This document shows positions 17,853-25,310 of a stretch of DNA of 64,000 bases, one piece after another. The position numbers and the translations under genes were made by a program. Origin of the DNA: Rhizobium sp. WSM4643 (GTDB lineage: Bacteria; Pseudomonadota; Alphaproteobacteria; Rhizobiales; Rhizobiaceae); contig NZ_CP104040.1 in NCBI RefSeq assembly GCF_025152745.1, positions 248,001-312,000 on the forward strand, given 5' to 3'. Every line of letters begins with the position of its first letter. Position 1 is the stretch's first letter. The notes under the pieces were generated by a model, which worked only from the letters and a program-made list of their open reading frames with translations, made no database searches and had not been told where the DNA came from.

Positions 17853-19298
17853 TCAGTCCTCGCGAAATGCTCTGTTGAAACTGTCGAGCAGTGGTCTGAC
17901 AGCATAGAGCGCTACGCTGCTTTTGCCGGTTTCGATCAGTGTCTGTGCGGGCATGCCGGCGACCAGCGCGACATCTTTCATTTTCGCCAACCGCTCGTCC
18001 GTGACACGGATCGTCGCGGCAAAGTAGGGTTGGCCGCTTTGCGTATCGGCGAGGCGGTCGGCTGACACATACTCCACCCGTCCTTTCAGGAGGGGAACGC
18101 GCCGCTGATTGTATGGAAGAAGGTGCACCTGTGCCTCCAGCCCCGCATGGACAAGATTGATGTCCTCCGGTCTGACATGGGCAGACACGATCAGGCAATC
18201 GGAGCGTGGCAGAAGATCGACCAGCGGTTCGCCCGCGCCGATCACGCCACCTGATGTGTGGATGCGCAGGTTCATGATTGTTCCATCTTCGGGAGCCCGG
18301 ATATCGGTCCTTGAAAGTTGGTCGTCGATCGCCCGCAGGCGCTCGCGCAATTGCATGATCCGGCTTTCCATATCGCGCATGCCTTGGGCGACTTCGCTCA
18401 ACCGGTCGCTCTCAAGCTTTGCGAGATCGGCCTGCGACTCGCTGATCACCTGGTAGGCGCGAGAGATCTGTGCCTCGACTTGGCCCTGCTGGCCGTCAAG
18501 GTCTGCTCTTTCGCGCTCGAGGTTGAGAAGCCTGCTCCTTCGTTCAAGTCCCTTGGCGGCGAGGACCGTAACCTGATCCAGTTCTTCCTGCGAGATTGCG
18601 GCTCTGCCGGCCAGTGCCGCCTTCTGCGCGCCAAGCCCGACGATTTCCTGCCGCACCTGCGCGATTTTTTCATTACCGATCTGAATTTCCGCCTGCATGA
18701 CCCGGCGGCGGGCCTCGAAGATTTTCTGTTGCCCGATCAGAATCGCGCCGACCGAAGGATATTTGTCCATGGCTGCCCTGAGATCCTCGGGATAGGCGAC
18801 ATGGTCGCCGCCCGTCTGCTCGGCAAGCAGGCGGGCGCGGCTTCCTTCGGCGTCCCAAAGCTGCCCCTGGATACTGTCGCGCTCCGAGCGAGACTTCGTA
18901 TCGTCGAGTGCTATTACGATTTGCCCGGCCACCACCGTATCGCCGTTCCTGACGAGGATCCGTCGGACAATCCCGCCCTCCAGATGCTGAATGGTCTTGC
19001 GGCTGGACTCCGGTTCGATAACGCCCGATGCGACCGCAGCGCTTTGCAGCGGCGCCAGGATCGACCAGATTCCCAATCCGACGATGAAGACCAGGATCAA
19101 CAGGTTCCCCGTCCAGACAACCCCTCTGAGTCCCGGCATGGGCGAAGGGGCGGCGGGTCCGCGCTGTTTCTGTTCGATCACCGGCAAATAGGCTGTCTGT
19201 TGCCTGGCTGTCGCTGTCGGTCGTTGAGCCAACTGCCGACCCGTCCTTGCCGAATTTGAAAATTTCGGCGCCGTTGCATCCAGTTGAACAAGGGTCAT
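17853..19298 (-). CDS. Type I secretion membrane-fusion protein (HlyD/PrsE family)
   Basis: Periplasmic adaptor linking the inner-membrane ABC exporter to a TolC-like outer-membrane channel. Of 481 residues, the first 55 are a cytoplasmic Pro/Gln-rich tail, residues 60-83 one membrane helix (GNLLILVFIVGLGIWS), then a lipoyl half-motif (IQHLEGGIVRRILVRNGDTVVAGQ), a long coiled coil (about 145-330) and the return barrel (ADIRAPEDGTI type: TDIRAPEDGTIMNLRIHTSGGVI). It follows the exporter gene by 14 bases on the same strand. No outer-membrane component is encoded nearby. The gene ends at an IS remnant but appears complete. Confidence 0.92.
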   Translation of the reverse strand: MTLVQLDATAPKFSNSARTGRQLAQRPTATARQQTAYLPVIEQKQRGPAAPSPMPGLRGVVWTGNLLILVFIVGLGIWSILAPLQSAAVASGVIEPESSRKTIQHLEGGIVRRILVRNGDTVVAGQIVIALDDTKSRSERDSIQGQLWDAEGSRARLLAEQTGGDHVAYPEDLRAAMDKYPSVGAILIGQQKIFEARRRVMQAEIQIGNEKIAQVRQEIVGLGAQKAALAGRAAISQEELDQVTVLAAKGLERRSRLLNLERERADLDGQQGQVEAQISRAYQVISESQADLAKLESDRLSEVAQGMRDMESRIMQLRERLRAIDDQLSRTDIRAPEDGTIMNLRIHTSGGVIGAGEPLVDLLPRSDCLIVSAHVRPEDINLVHAGLEAQVHLLPYNQRRVPLLKGRVEYVSADRLADTQSGQPYFAATIRVTDERLAKMKDVALVAGMPAQTLIETGKSSVALYAVRPLLDSFNRAFRED

Positions 19299-19312
19299 GG
19301 CAGCATTTCTCC

Positions 19313-21028
19313 CTACGTTCCTGTTCGCGACGGTGGTTGAAGATAAGTTTCGTAAATCCGCTCGCTGTCGCCGAAGGCAGCCACCGTCCCGTTACGCATA
19401 ATGGCAATCTTGTTGGTGGCCGGCAGGATACCCATCCGGTGCGTTATGATAACAACGGTCATTCCCCTGGACTTCATGCGCTCGATTGCCGCAAACAGCA
19501 TGCGTTCGCCGTCATAATCCAAGCTCGAATTCGGATCGTCGAGAACGATAAGTGACGGATTCCCATAGGCAGCCCGTGCCAGTCCCAGTTGTTGGCGCTG
19601 AGCCCGAAGGAGCAGGTTTCCACCGTCACCGATATCGGTCTCGTAGCCCTGCGGCAGCCGCATGATGGCTTCGTGCAATCCAACCAGCTTTGCGGCGTCG
19701 ATCGCTTTGCCGGGGTCTCCCCCGTCCAGCCGGCCGATCACATCCTTGATTGCTCCGCCGAAGAGTTCGATATCTTGCGGCAGGTATCCGACGTGGCAGG
19801 TCCCCCCGCAAAGGCGCAGAGCCGAGATATCGACCCCGCCGAGAAGAGCATATCCGCTCGTTGCCGGCACAACGCCTGCCATGATGCGACCCAATGTCGA
19901 TTTTCCCGATCCCGACGGACCGATGAGCGCTACGCAATCGCCTGGCGCGAGCCGCAATGTGATATCAGTCAGTATTGGCCGATCGGCGAATGGCTTGAAA
20001 TAGCTGACGTTTTCGAGAACGAGGCCATTGGGTTCCGGTCGCGGCACCATTCGGGCGTCGCGTTCCGATGCCACTGTAATCAGCATTCTGTTCAAGCGAT
20101 TGAAGGCGTTGCGCGCAAACATGAAGGAGCGCCATGCGCCTATTGCGCCCTCGATCGGTGCGAGCCCGCGCCCGAGCAGCAGGCTCGCAACGAAGATGAT
20201 TCCCGGACTGCCGCTGTTGACAAGCACCAGCCAGGTCGCCGATCCCATCATCAGGATCTGCGCCAGTGTGCGGATCGATTTGGAGAAACCAAGAATGATC
20301 TCCGTGCGATGCATCGCTATGTCCTGGGCCCTTCTTGCCATCTCCGCATCGCGATAGACGATCAGCGCTGCGCCATCCTGCATGCCCATTGCCCGGATCA
20401 CCTCGATGTTTTTCAGCGCCGTCGCAAATCGGATATAGCTCCTCGAAAGGGCGAGATTGGCGTGGGCAAGCGGCTCGCGCGTCGCCAGTTCCGTCATGAA
20501 CGCAAACAGCAGAAGTGCAACTGCGCACAGAAGACCGATGGTCCCAAGCAGCGGGTGAACAAGAAAGAGCAGAAGCAGGAATACCGGCGCCCAGGGAACG
20601 TCAAATAAAAGCGAGCTGGCCGGTGAATCGAGGAACTGGCGTAACGCGGCGAGATCCCTGTAACACTCTGTGGCGGCTCCCGTATCGGCGTGAGCGGCAT
20701 ATTCGAACGATGCGGTGAGCACCATGGGCCGTAGCCTGTGGTCCAGCCAGCTGCCGATGCGCGAAAGAGCTGCCCTGCGCACGATATCGAGCGTCGACCC
20801 GACCAACACGGCGATGGCGATGATCATCGTCAGCATCAGGAGCGTGTCGGCGCTTCGGCTCGACAGGACCCTATCGTAGATCTGCAGGAGATAGATGGAA
20901 GGCGTGAGAAGAAAGAGATTGTAGCCGAAGCTGTAAACGAAGACCAAGCCGAAGGCTCCGGCACAGGCCCGGAGTGCAACAACGAGCTGCGTCGGCGGGC
21001 ACGGTGGCTTTATGGAATTTGTTGTCAT
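19313..21028 (-). CDS. Type I secretion ABC exporter (PrtD/PrsD family) with altered ATPase motifs
   Basis: Inner-membrane permease fused to an ATPase, 571 residues, without a C39 peptidase domain. About six membrane helices occupy residues 15-290; the ATPase follows with Walker A GPSGSGKS (370-377), Q-loop YLPQDIELF and H-loop IITHRMG. Two motifs depart from the norm: the signature reads LLRAQRQ (473-479) instead of LSGGQRQ, and the Walker B glutamate is Asp498 (VLDDPNSSLD). Exporters of this family form homodimers, so both sites would carry the changes. The start is ATG 21028 or GTG 21046. It lies downstream of a glycine-rich gene and upstream of the HlyD-like gene, so the three probably form one operon. 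Confidence 0.9.
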   Translation of the reverse strand: MTTNSIKPPCPPTQLVVALRACAGAFGLVFVYSFGYNLFLLTPSIYLLQIYDRVLSSRSADTLLMLTMIIAIAVLVGSTLDIVRRAALSRIGSWLDHRLRPMVLTASFEYAAHADTGAATECYRDLAALRQFLDSPASSLLFDVPWAPVFLLLLFLVHPLLGTIGLLCAVALLLFAFMTELATREPLAHANLALSRSYIRFATALKNIEVIRAMGMQDGAALIVYRDAEMARRAQDIAMHRTEIILGFSKSIRTLAQILMMGSATWLVLVNSGSPGIIFVASLLLGRGLAPIEGAIGAWRSFMFARNAFNRLNRMLITVASERDARMVPRPEPNGLVLENVSYFKPFADRPILTDITLRLAPGDCVALIGPSGSGKSTLGRIMAGVVPATSGYALLGGVDISALRLCGGTCHVGYLPQDIELFGGAIKDVIGRLDGGDPGKAIDAAKLVGLHEAIMRLPQGYETDIGDGGNLLLRAQRQQLGLARAAYGNPSLIVLDDPNSSLDYDGERMLFAAIERMKSRGMTVVIITHRMGILPATNKIAIMRNGTVAAFGDSERIYETYLQPPSRTGT

Positions 21029-21079
21029 TATCAGATCTCGCTGCACTTGATACTGACAAGAAGAGGATGCTTACCTTGA

Positions 21080-21105
21080 GGGCCGCCGGCCGAAACCAGC
21101 GGCCC
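21080..21105 (-). other. Intercistronic hairpin between substrate and exporter genes
   Basis: GGGCCGC (21080-21086) and GCGGCCC (21099-21105) form a 7-base GC stem with a 12-base loop in the 90-base gap. There is no T-run on the minus strand, so it may stabilise the upstream message or partly reduce read-through into the exporter. Confidence 0.45.
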
Positions 21106-21118
21106 TTGAGGTCTGAGT

Positions 21119-21694
21119 TCAGGAGCCGAGATGGTCGACGTCGATATGGCCGAAGGCGTTGATGAAGTGATCGAGAGAATTGGTCACCGTCGTCGTTTCG
21201 GGATCCGTGTGAACCAATGCCGACGAGATATCGCCGCCGTGAGCCATGTTTCCGTTGCCGCCGTTGCCGCCGACACCGGCGAGGATGGTGGCATGCTGAT
21301 CGGCCATAAGCTGCGTATATTGTGTCGCGGTCGTCGCCGCAGCCACCGCAGCCGTGTCGCCGCCGCTTGTGTTTCCTTGACTGCCGTTGGAGTTGGAATC
21401 TCCGCCCGCGCCGCCGGCGCCGCTATGCGCGATTGCCGCTAGGAAGTTGTTCTGGGCTTGGCTAAAGCCACCGTTTCCGCCATGGCCGGCGTCCCAGTCT
21501 GCCGTCTGCCAAACGTGATCGCCGTTGTGCACATCGGTCGTTGCCCCGTAGACCTTTTGTGTGGGGTCGACATAGGCGACCGGGTTGTAGTTGATGTTCC
21601 CATCGTTGTGGCCATCACCACCGTTGCCGGCATTCGCGTCACCCGCATCCGGATGATTGAGATGAATCGTGTCGGATATTTGTGGAATAGGCAT
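21119..21694 (-). CDS. Glycine-rich protein A, candidate type I secretion substrate
   Basis: A 191-residue acidic, glycine- and asparagine-rich protein with no Cys and no N-terminal signal peptide. GGNGG/GGAGG clusters alternate with His/Asp-rich stretches. The block DQHATILAGVGGNGGNGN (residues 132-149) closely resembles one in the neighbouring glycine-rich protein B. The C-terminal 20 residues (SLDHFINAFGHIDVDHLGS region) are amphipathic and could be the export signal. No RTX nonapeptide is present. The ATG at 21694 is 8 bases after AAGGAG; the GTG at 21703 is too close. Position immediately upstream of the exporter on the same strand implies it is the exported cargo; this is inference. Confidence 0.7.
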   Translation of the reverse strand: MPIPQISDTIHLNHPDAGDANAGNGGDGHNDGNINYNPVAYVDPTQKVYGATTDVHNGDHVWQTADWDAGHGGNGGFSQAQNNFLAAIAHSGAGGAGGDSNSNGSQGNTSGGDTAAVAAATTATQYTQLMADQHATILAGVGGNGGNGNMAHGGDISSALVHTDPETTTVTNSLDHFINAFGHIDVDHLGS

Positions 21695-22166
21695 TGATGT
21701 CACTCCTTCTAGTTGGTTTGCGAGTTAGTTTTTTTACGGCGTCCCACTACGACGTGCGTTCCGGCATATCGCCGCAGTCAATACGACCGCGGACGAATAT
21801 TGCCCGCGATTTAAACTTCGAACTACCTAGATATTCGGGGACATTCCTTCGGATGTATTTTTGATATAGCCGAGCGTTATTTGATTGGTGTTGGCGATTT
21901 GGCGCAGGGTGGCATGTCATGATCAAGCCTTCGACCTCGCCGAAGCGACGCCGGGGCCTCTGATCCAAAGGCCGATTGCGTGCTTGCAACTCGCACAAGG
22001 GACGCTGCGGTCATGACGGCCAAATGGCTACAGAACTAGCCGATGGGATGTAGACGAATTGCAGGCTCTGCTTTTCTGACGTTCAGAGGCACAATGCCTG
22101 AACAATTCAGGCTGCATGGCGCCGCACGCTCGGGGGACATGCGGTTGACCGTGGATGGAGACGGTA
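21695..22166. promoter_or_regulatory. Divergent promoter region between glycine-rich genes A and B
   Basis: This 472-base gap must hold promoters for both directions. It contains a T-rich tract near 21729-21736 and an imperfect inverted repeat, GTTCAGAGGCA (22081-22091) and TGCCTGAAC (22095-22103), 64 bases upstream of gene B. I found no convincing -35/-10 pair and no tight EcfG match (a GGAAC on the minus strand at 21762 lacks a CGTT partner). No gene is supported inside. Confidence 0.4.
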
Positions 22167-23252
22167 ATGGCGGAAACTCGTTCCTTATTGGACCTGCCCA
22201 AGGCGGGCACCGATCAACACCTCGCCTCCAATGTGGCCGCGGGGCATCTGGCGCTGGTGCCGACTTGGCTTCCATTGGATGTCGCTTCCGGTCCGAGCCA
22301 TAATTCAGCCGGCAGCGGTGGTGACGGGATAAGCGAAGGCGTGATCAGCAGCAACGCGCTGGCCGTCTTCATGCCGTCCAATGCCGCCATTGCGGGACCT
22401 CATTCGGGTGCCGACGCCTTCCAGGGCAGTGATGCGCTCATCAATCAGCATCCCACCGAAATGGCTGGGATAGGCGGAAATGGCGGAAGCGGCAATGTTG
22501 CCGTCGGCAGCGGCGATGGCGCCAATCATGCCGGCACCGGCGGCAATGGGCTCTTCTACGGTGGACTCGTCAGCACCGAAGTCGCGCTGTTTGCCCCCGT
22601 CAATACCGCCGTGGCTGCGGGCCCTGGCGCGGAGGCTCACGCCGAGCAATCGAACAACGCCCTGTTCCTGCAGGGCGCAACCCAGATCGGCGGCATGGGG
22701 GGCTCGGGCGGAGATCATAACGTCGCGAGCCATGGCCCGTCGATGAGCCCTGGAACTGCGCTCACATTGACCGGCGACTATTATGCAGGCCACGGCGGCG
22801 ATGGATATTTCGTCGGCACTATGGTCGACGTGAGTATCGCCATCTTCTCGCCGATCAACATCGCCATCGGCGCCGCGGGCGGCTCGGCGGAGGCCCATCA
22901 GACAAACAATGTCATTTTCGATCAAGGCGCTGTGCAGATCGCAGGCATCGGCGGCAATGGCGGTGGCTTCAACCTGTCGTCAGACACGATTTTCACCGGC
23001 AACCATGCGGGCGGCGGTGGCGGCGTAGGATCGTCGGCCGGCAGCATGGTCGATGTCAATTTCGGCTATTTCCATCCCATCAACATTGCCGTTCCGGCTG
23101 GCGGGACGGCGGACGCCCAACAGATCGACCATGTTCTCTATGACCAACATGCGCTCCAGTTGGCCGGCATCGCGGGTCACGGCGGAGAAGGCAACCTCAC
23201 CGACGCCCATTCGGCTCTCGTAGACGACATTCTGGCCTTCATGCATAGCTAG
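22167..23252 (+). CDS. Glycine-rich repeat protein B, candidate type I secretion substrate
   Basis: A 361-residue acidic protein without Cys or signal peptide. After about 47 residues it consists of four imperfect tandem repeats (48-121, 122-206, 207-280, 281-346), each running AGxGGxG, a hydrophobic beta-like stretch V-x-A-x-F-x-P-x-N-x-A, a Q-containing turn and AGIGGxGGxxN. A short hydrophobic tail (VDDILAFMHS) ends it. The pattern suggests a repetitive beta structure. The last repeat shares DQHAxxLAGxxGxGGxGN with protein A. The start ATG 22167 follows GGAG by 6 bases; ATG 22155 is alternative. It is divergent from the A-exporter-adaptor operon. Function is unknown; surface or extracellular location is inferred. 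Confidence 0.75.
   Translation: MAETRSLLDLPKAGTDQHLASNVAAGHLALVPTWLPLDVASGPSHNSAGSGGDGISEGVISSNALAVFMPSNAAIAGPHSGADAFQGSDALINQHPTEMAGIGGNGGSGNVAVGSGDGANHAGTGGNGLFYGGLVSTEVALFAPVNTAVAAGPGAEAHAEQSNNALFLQGATQIGGMGGSGGDHNVASHGPSMSPGTALTLTGDYYAGHGGDGYFVGTMVDVSIAIFSPINIAIGAAGGSAEAHQTNNVIFDQGAVQIAGIGGNGGGFNLSSDTIFTGNHAGGGGGVGSSAGSMVDVNFGYFHPINIAVPAGGTADAQQIDHVLYDQHALQLAGIAGHGGEGNLTDAHSALVDDILAFMHS
22308..23204 (+). repeat. Four-fold tandem protein repeat in glycine-rich protein B
   Basis: Repeat units begin at about 22308, 22530, 22785 and 23007 and end at 23204, coding for 74, 85, 74 and 66 residues. They are similar at protein level (F-x-P-x-N-x-A, then AGIGGNGG) but diverged at DNA level, so this is an old internal duplication, not a recent slippage tract. 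Confidence 0.7.
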
Positions 23253-24071
23253 AGCAGGATGATTTTAAGCCGGGTCGCCGAAAACCGCTCACACGGCATC
23301 ATTCTCCAGGGGATAGAATCCCGGCTTGCATTGCAGAGGCTCAACTGCACGAAACCGTTCTTCGTGCGATCTTTCAAGCCATGTGTTGAATTGTTTCCTC
23401 CGCCCGGCATTCGGCTCCTTGGCCGACATGGCACTGAACGGCGGGCTCACTGAGATCCCGAAAATTCCACAATGACCTCATCCGCATTGTCGCCGATTTC
23501 GGCCGCCAGGGGCCGTGACCTCCGGCCGCTGTCGGTCGGTGCCGGCGCAGTGCTGCCTGCGGCAGAACAATGCTAACTGGTATTAATGCGTCACTAGAGC
23601 ACGATTTTACTAATCATAACGGGTAGTCAGCGATCCCAGGCTTTTGCTGCTTTTCGCGTTTGTCGTCTTGTTGTCGGGTCTGCGACTGCTTTGAATTGAG
23701 ACATGGAAACAAAGCCGAGCCGAACGGCAGCTCGTTATATCCAATGGCGCTTTCCGAAATGGGTCTGTAGCAGATTAGTTGCCTTTTCAATGCCTTTGAA
23801 AGCTTTGTTGACCCGCTTGCCATACGTGAATTCGGCGAAGGCTGGAAAGTCTGCAGCGACAAGTCGAACCAGCAGGACGTCATGAAAAATCTCTTAACTG
23901 TTCTCTGCAAGCCCAGTTATCTATCGTTGATATCTTATAGACTATAAGAATTATCATGAGAGATCAGACTATTAATATCTGAAATACACTCACTTTTTAT
24001 CATGACATGTAATGAGAACAGGAATAATATGAATAGCTGTTGCGTTGCAAATATTCGTGGGGAGCACGCAA
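23253..24071. other. Gene-free region with repeat remnants and an AT-rich tract
   Basis: About 820 bases without a supported gene. Positions 23253-23306 resemble a dispersed palindrome (AGAGCAGGATGATTTTAAG, then CGAAAACCGCTCACACGGCATCAT). A short AGAGCACGATTTTACTAAT echo occurs near 23596. From about 23880 to 24040 the sequence is clearly A+T-rich, unlike its surroundings, and probably holds the promoter of the LuxR-type gene. Small frames here have no ribosome sites. Confidence 0.45.
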
Positions 24072-24809
24072 GTGTCCGACATTACTGGAACTAGGCGCCG
24101 TACGGGGCGCAATGCACCAACTGTGATCATCGTCGAGCATTCTACATTGGCACGCACCACCGTGGTGAAGCTTCTTGAGCGTGAACTCGCCGGATGGAAC
24201 GTTATAGATTTGATCTCGACCGAGAGTCTCGATAGTGCTCTTGGAACTGAGGTGCGTTTGATTGTATTGGGTCTGGCCGGCCGAAGTGTTGAGAGCACCA
24301 GCCTGCGTGATGATCTCGCGGCGATTGCCGCACGTTTTCCTGAGGCTCCTGTCACGTTGCTCTCAGGTACGGATGACGCCATCATAGCCCGTCAAGCACT
24401 CAAGATGGGCATCCGCGGCTTTTTCTCGACCTCACTTCCCGTTGACATTGCTCTTGCCGGTCTTCGTCTCGTTCTGGCAGGAGGAACATTTTTCCCGCAG
24501 CTATTGGGAGCTGGTACAAACGGCTCAAGCGAGCATATTCCGGCCAGAAATGAGGGCGAAAAGAGCTTGGATGACAGGACGCAGTACTTGGCGATTGCTG
24601 ATTTCACTCCCAGGGAAGCGGATGTCCTCGCAGAGCTGCAATGCGGCTGTTCAAATAAGGTCATTGCAGGAAAACTCAATTTGTCGGGGCATACGGTGAA
24701 GATGCATTTGCAACACATAATGCGCAAGCTGCAGGCGCAGAACCGCACTGAAGTGGTTGCCCGCTTGATTCAAAGAGCCGCCAGTGAGCCTGACGCCTCG
24801 CCGAGTTAG
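24072..24809 (+). CDS. LuxR-family regulator with degenerate receiver domain
   Basis: A 245-residue DNA-binding protein. Residues 15-130 have the fold of a response-regulator receiver but the acidic pair is VE (VIIVEHS), the phosphorylated Asp is replaced in RLIVLGLAGR, and the usual Lys is absent in GFFSTSLP, so phosphorylation is unlikely. The C-terminal GerE-type helix-turn-helix (FTPREADVLAELQCGCSNKVIAGKLNLSGHTVKMHLQHIMRKL) is intact. The start GTG 24072 is 7 bases after GGGGAG; TTG 24045 and GTG 24057 are alternatives. It stands alone downstream of glycine-rich gene B and is a plausible regulator of the secretion island, by position only. Confidence 0.85.
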   Translation: MSDITGTRRRTGRNAPTVIIVEHSTLARTTVVKLLERELAGWNVIDLISTESLDSALGTEVRLIVLGLAGRSVESTSLRDDLAAIAARFPEAPVTLLSGTDDAIIARQALKMGIRGFFSTSLPVDIALAGLRLVLAGGTFFPQLLGAGTNGSSEHIPARNEGEKSLDDRTQYLAIADFTPREADVLAELQCGCSNKVIAGKLNLSGHTVKMHLQHIMRKLQAQNRTEVVARLIQRAASEPDASPS

Positions 24810-25015
24810 GCGGCGTCGCCAGTGCGGGGGGACCGTCTCAACGTTTTAGTTGGGTTTTCGGAGCACGGTTTGCCCCACCAAAGGCACCGAAAATTGCTCC
24901 CTGACTCAGGCCGTTGCCAATTGACGAGGATTGGCACACCCGTGCTGTCATCGCGCGGGCCAGGCATCGGCGGGGGCGTTCGTTTCAACGGGTCTCATAT
25001 CGTGATGCCTTGATC

Positions 25016-25040
25016 GGAACCGCGAGTCCGGCCGTCCGTT
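25016..25040 (+). promoter_or_regulatory. EcfG/RpoE2-type promoter
   Basis: GGAAC (25016-25020), 16 bases, CGTT (25037-25040): an exact match to the alphaproteobacterial general-stress promoter, 28 bases before the start of the small gene at 25068. Confidence 0.65.
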
Positions 25041-25067
25041 ACCCTTTGAGGAACGGAGGACATGGAC

Positions 25068-25307
25068 ATGCGCAAGAAAAAAGCCATCGTCGAGGCGGCG
25101 CTCGAGTCTGAGTATGAGCGCCAGGCGCTCGGGATCATGAATACGGAGCAAGCTCTGAAGCTTGAGGATGCTGATGGTCTTGTTTTCAGCCACCCGGATA
25201 AAGAGGCCGGCGTGACGGATCACTTTGTTGATCAGGATGAACTGCGCCGATTGGTGCGGCGGTCAACGTCGCCGCTTCCGGTGTTGCAATCGCCGGGCCG
25301 CTCCTGA
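25068..25307 (+). CDS. Small stress-associated hypothetical protein
   Basis: A 79-residue charged protein beginning RKKKAIVEAALESEYERQALGIMNTEQALKLEDADGL. No signal, membrane segment or recognised domain; the N-terminal half is predicted helical and the C-terminus basic. GGAGG lies 8 bases before ATG 25068, making it better than ATG 25062. The exact EcfG-type promoter just upstream is the main reason to believe it is real and to predict induction by the general stress response. It converges with the dehydrogenase gene 3 bases away. Confidence 0.6.
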   Translation: MRKKKAIVEAALESEYERQALGIMNTEQALKLEDADGLVFSHPDKEAGVTDHFVDQDELRRLVRRSTSPLPVLQSPGRS

Positions 25308-25310
25308 GCT

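Noticed and set aside
17225..17878. A 217-residue plus-strand frame across the IS remnants
   Set aside because: Its first part reads through the decayed ISAzo13 sequence in mixed frames and the rest is antisense to IS3 OrfA, so it is not a real gene.
21745..21762. GGAAC on the minus strand upstream of glycine-rich gene A
   Set aside because: At 16-17 bases the partner reads CGCC or GCCG, not CGTT.
22308..23204. CRISPR-like array
   Set aside because: The repeats are long, diverged and in-frame within one protein, with no short identical repeats or unique spacers. No CRISPR array was seen anywhere in the window.
21119..23252. RTX-type calcium-binding repeats in the glycine-rich proteins
   Set aside because: GG clusters are present but the GGxGxDxUx nonapeptide does not occur in tandem in either protein.
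23614..23910. A 98-residue minus-strand frame in the gene-free region
   Set aside because: No ribosome site, no domain, and codon use unlike neighbouring genes.
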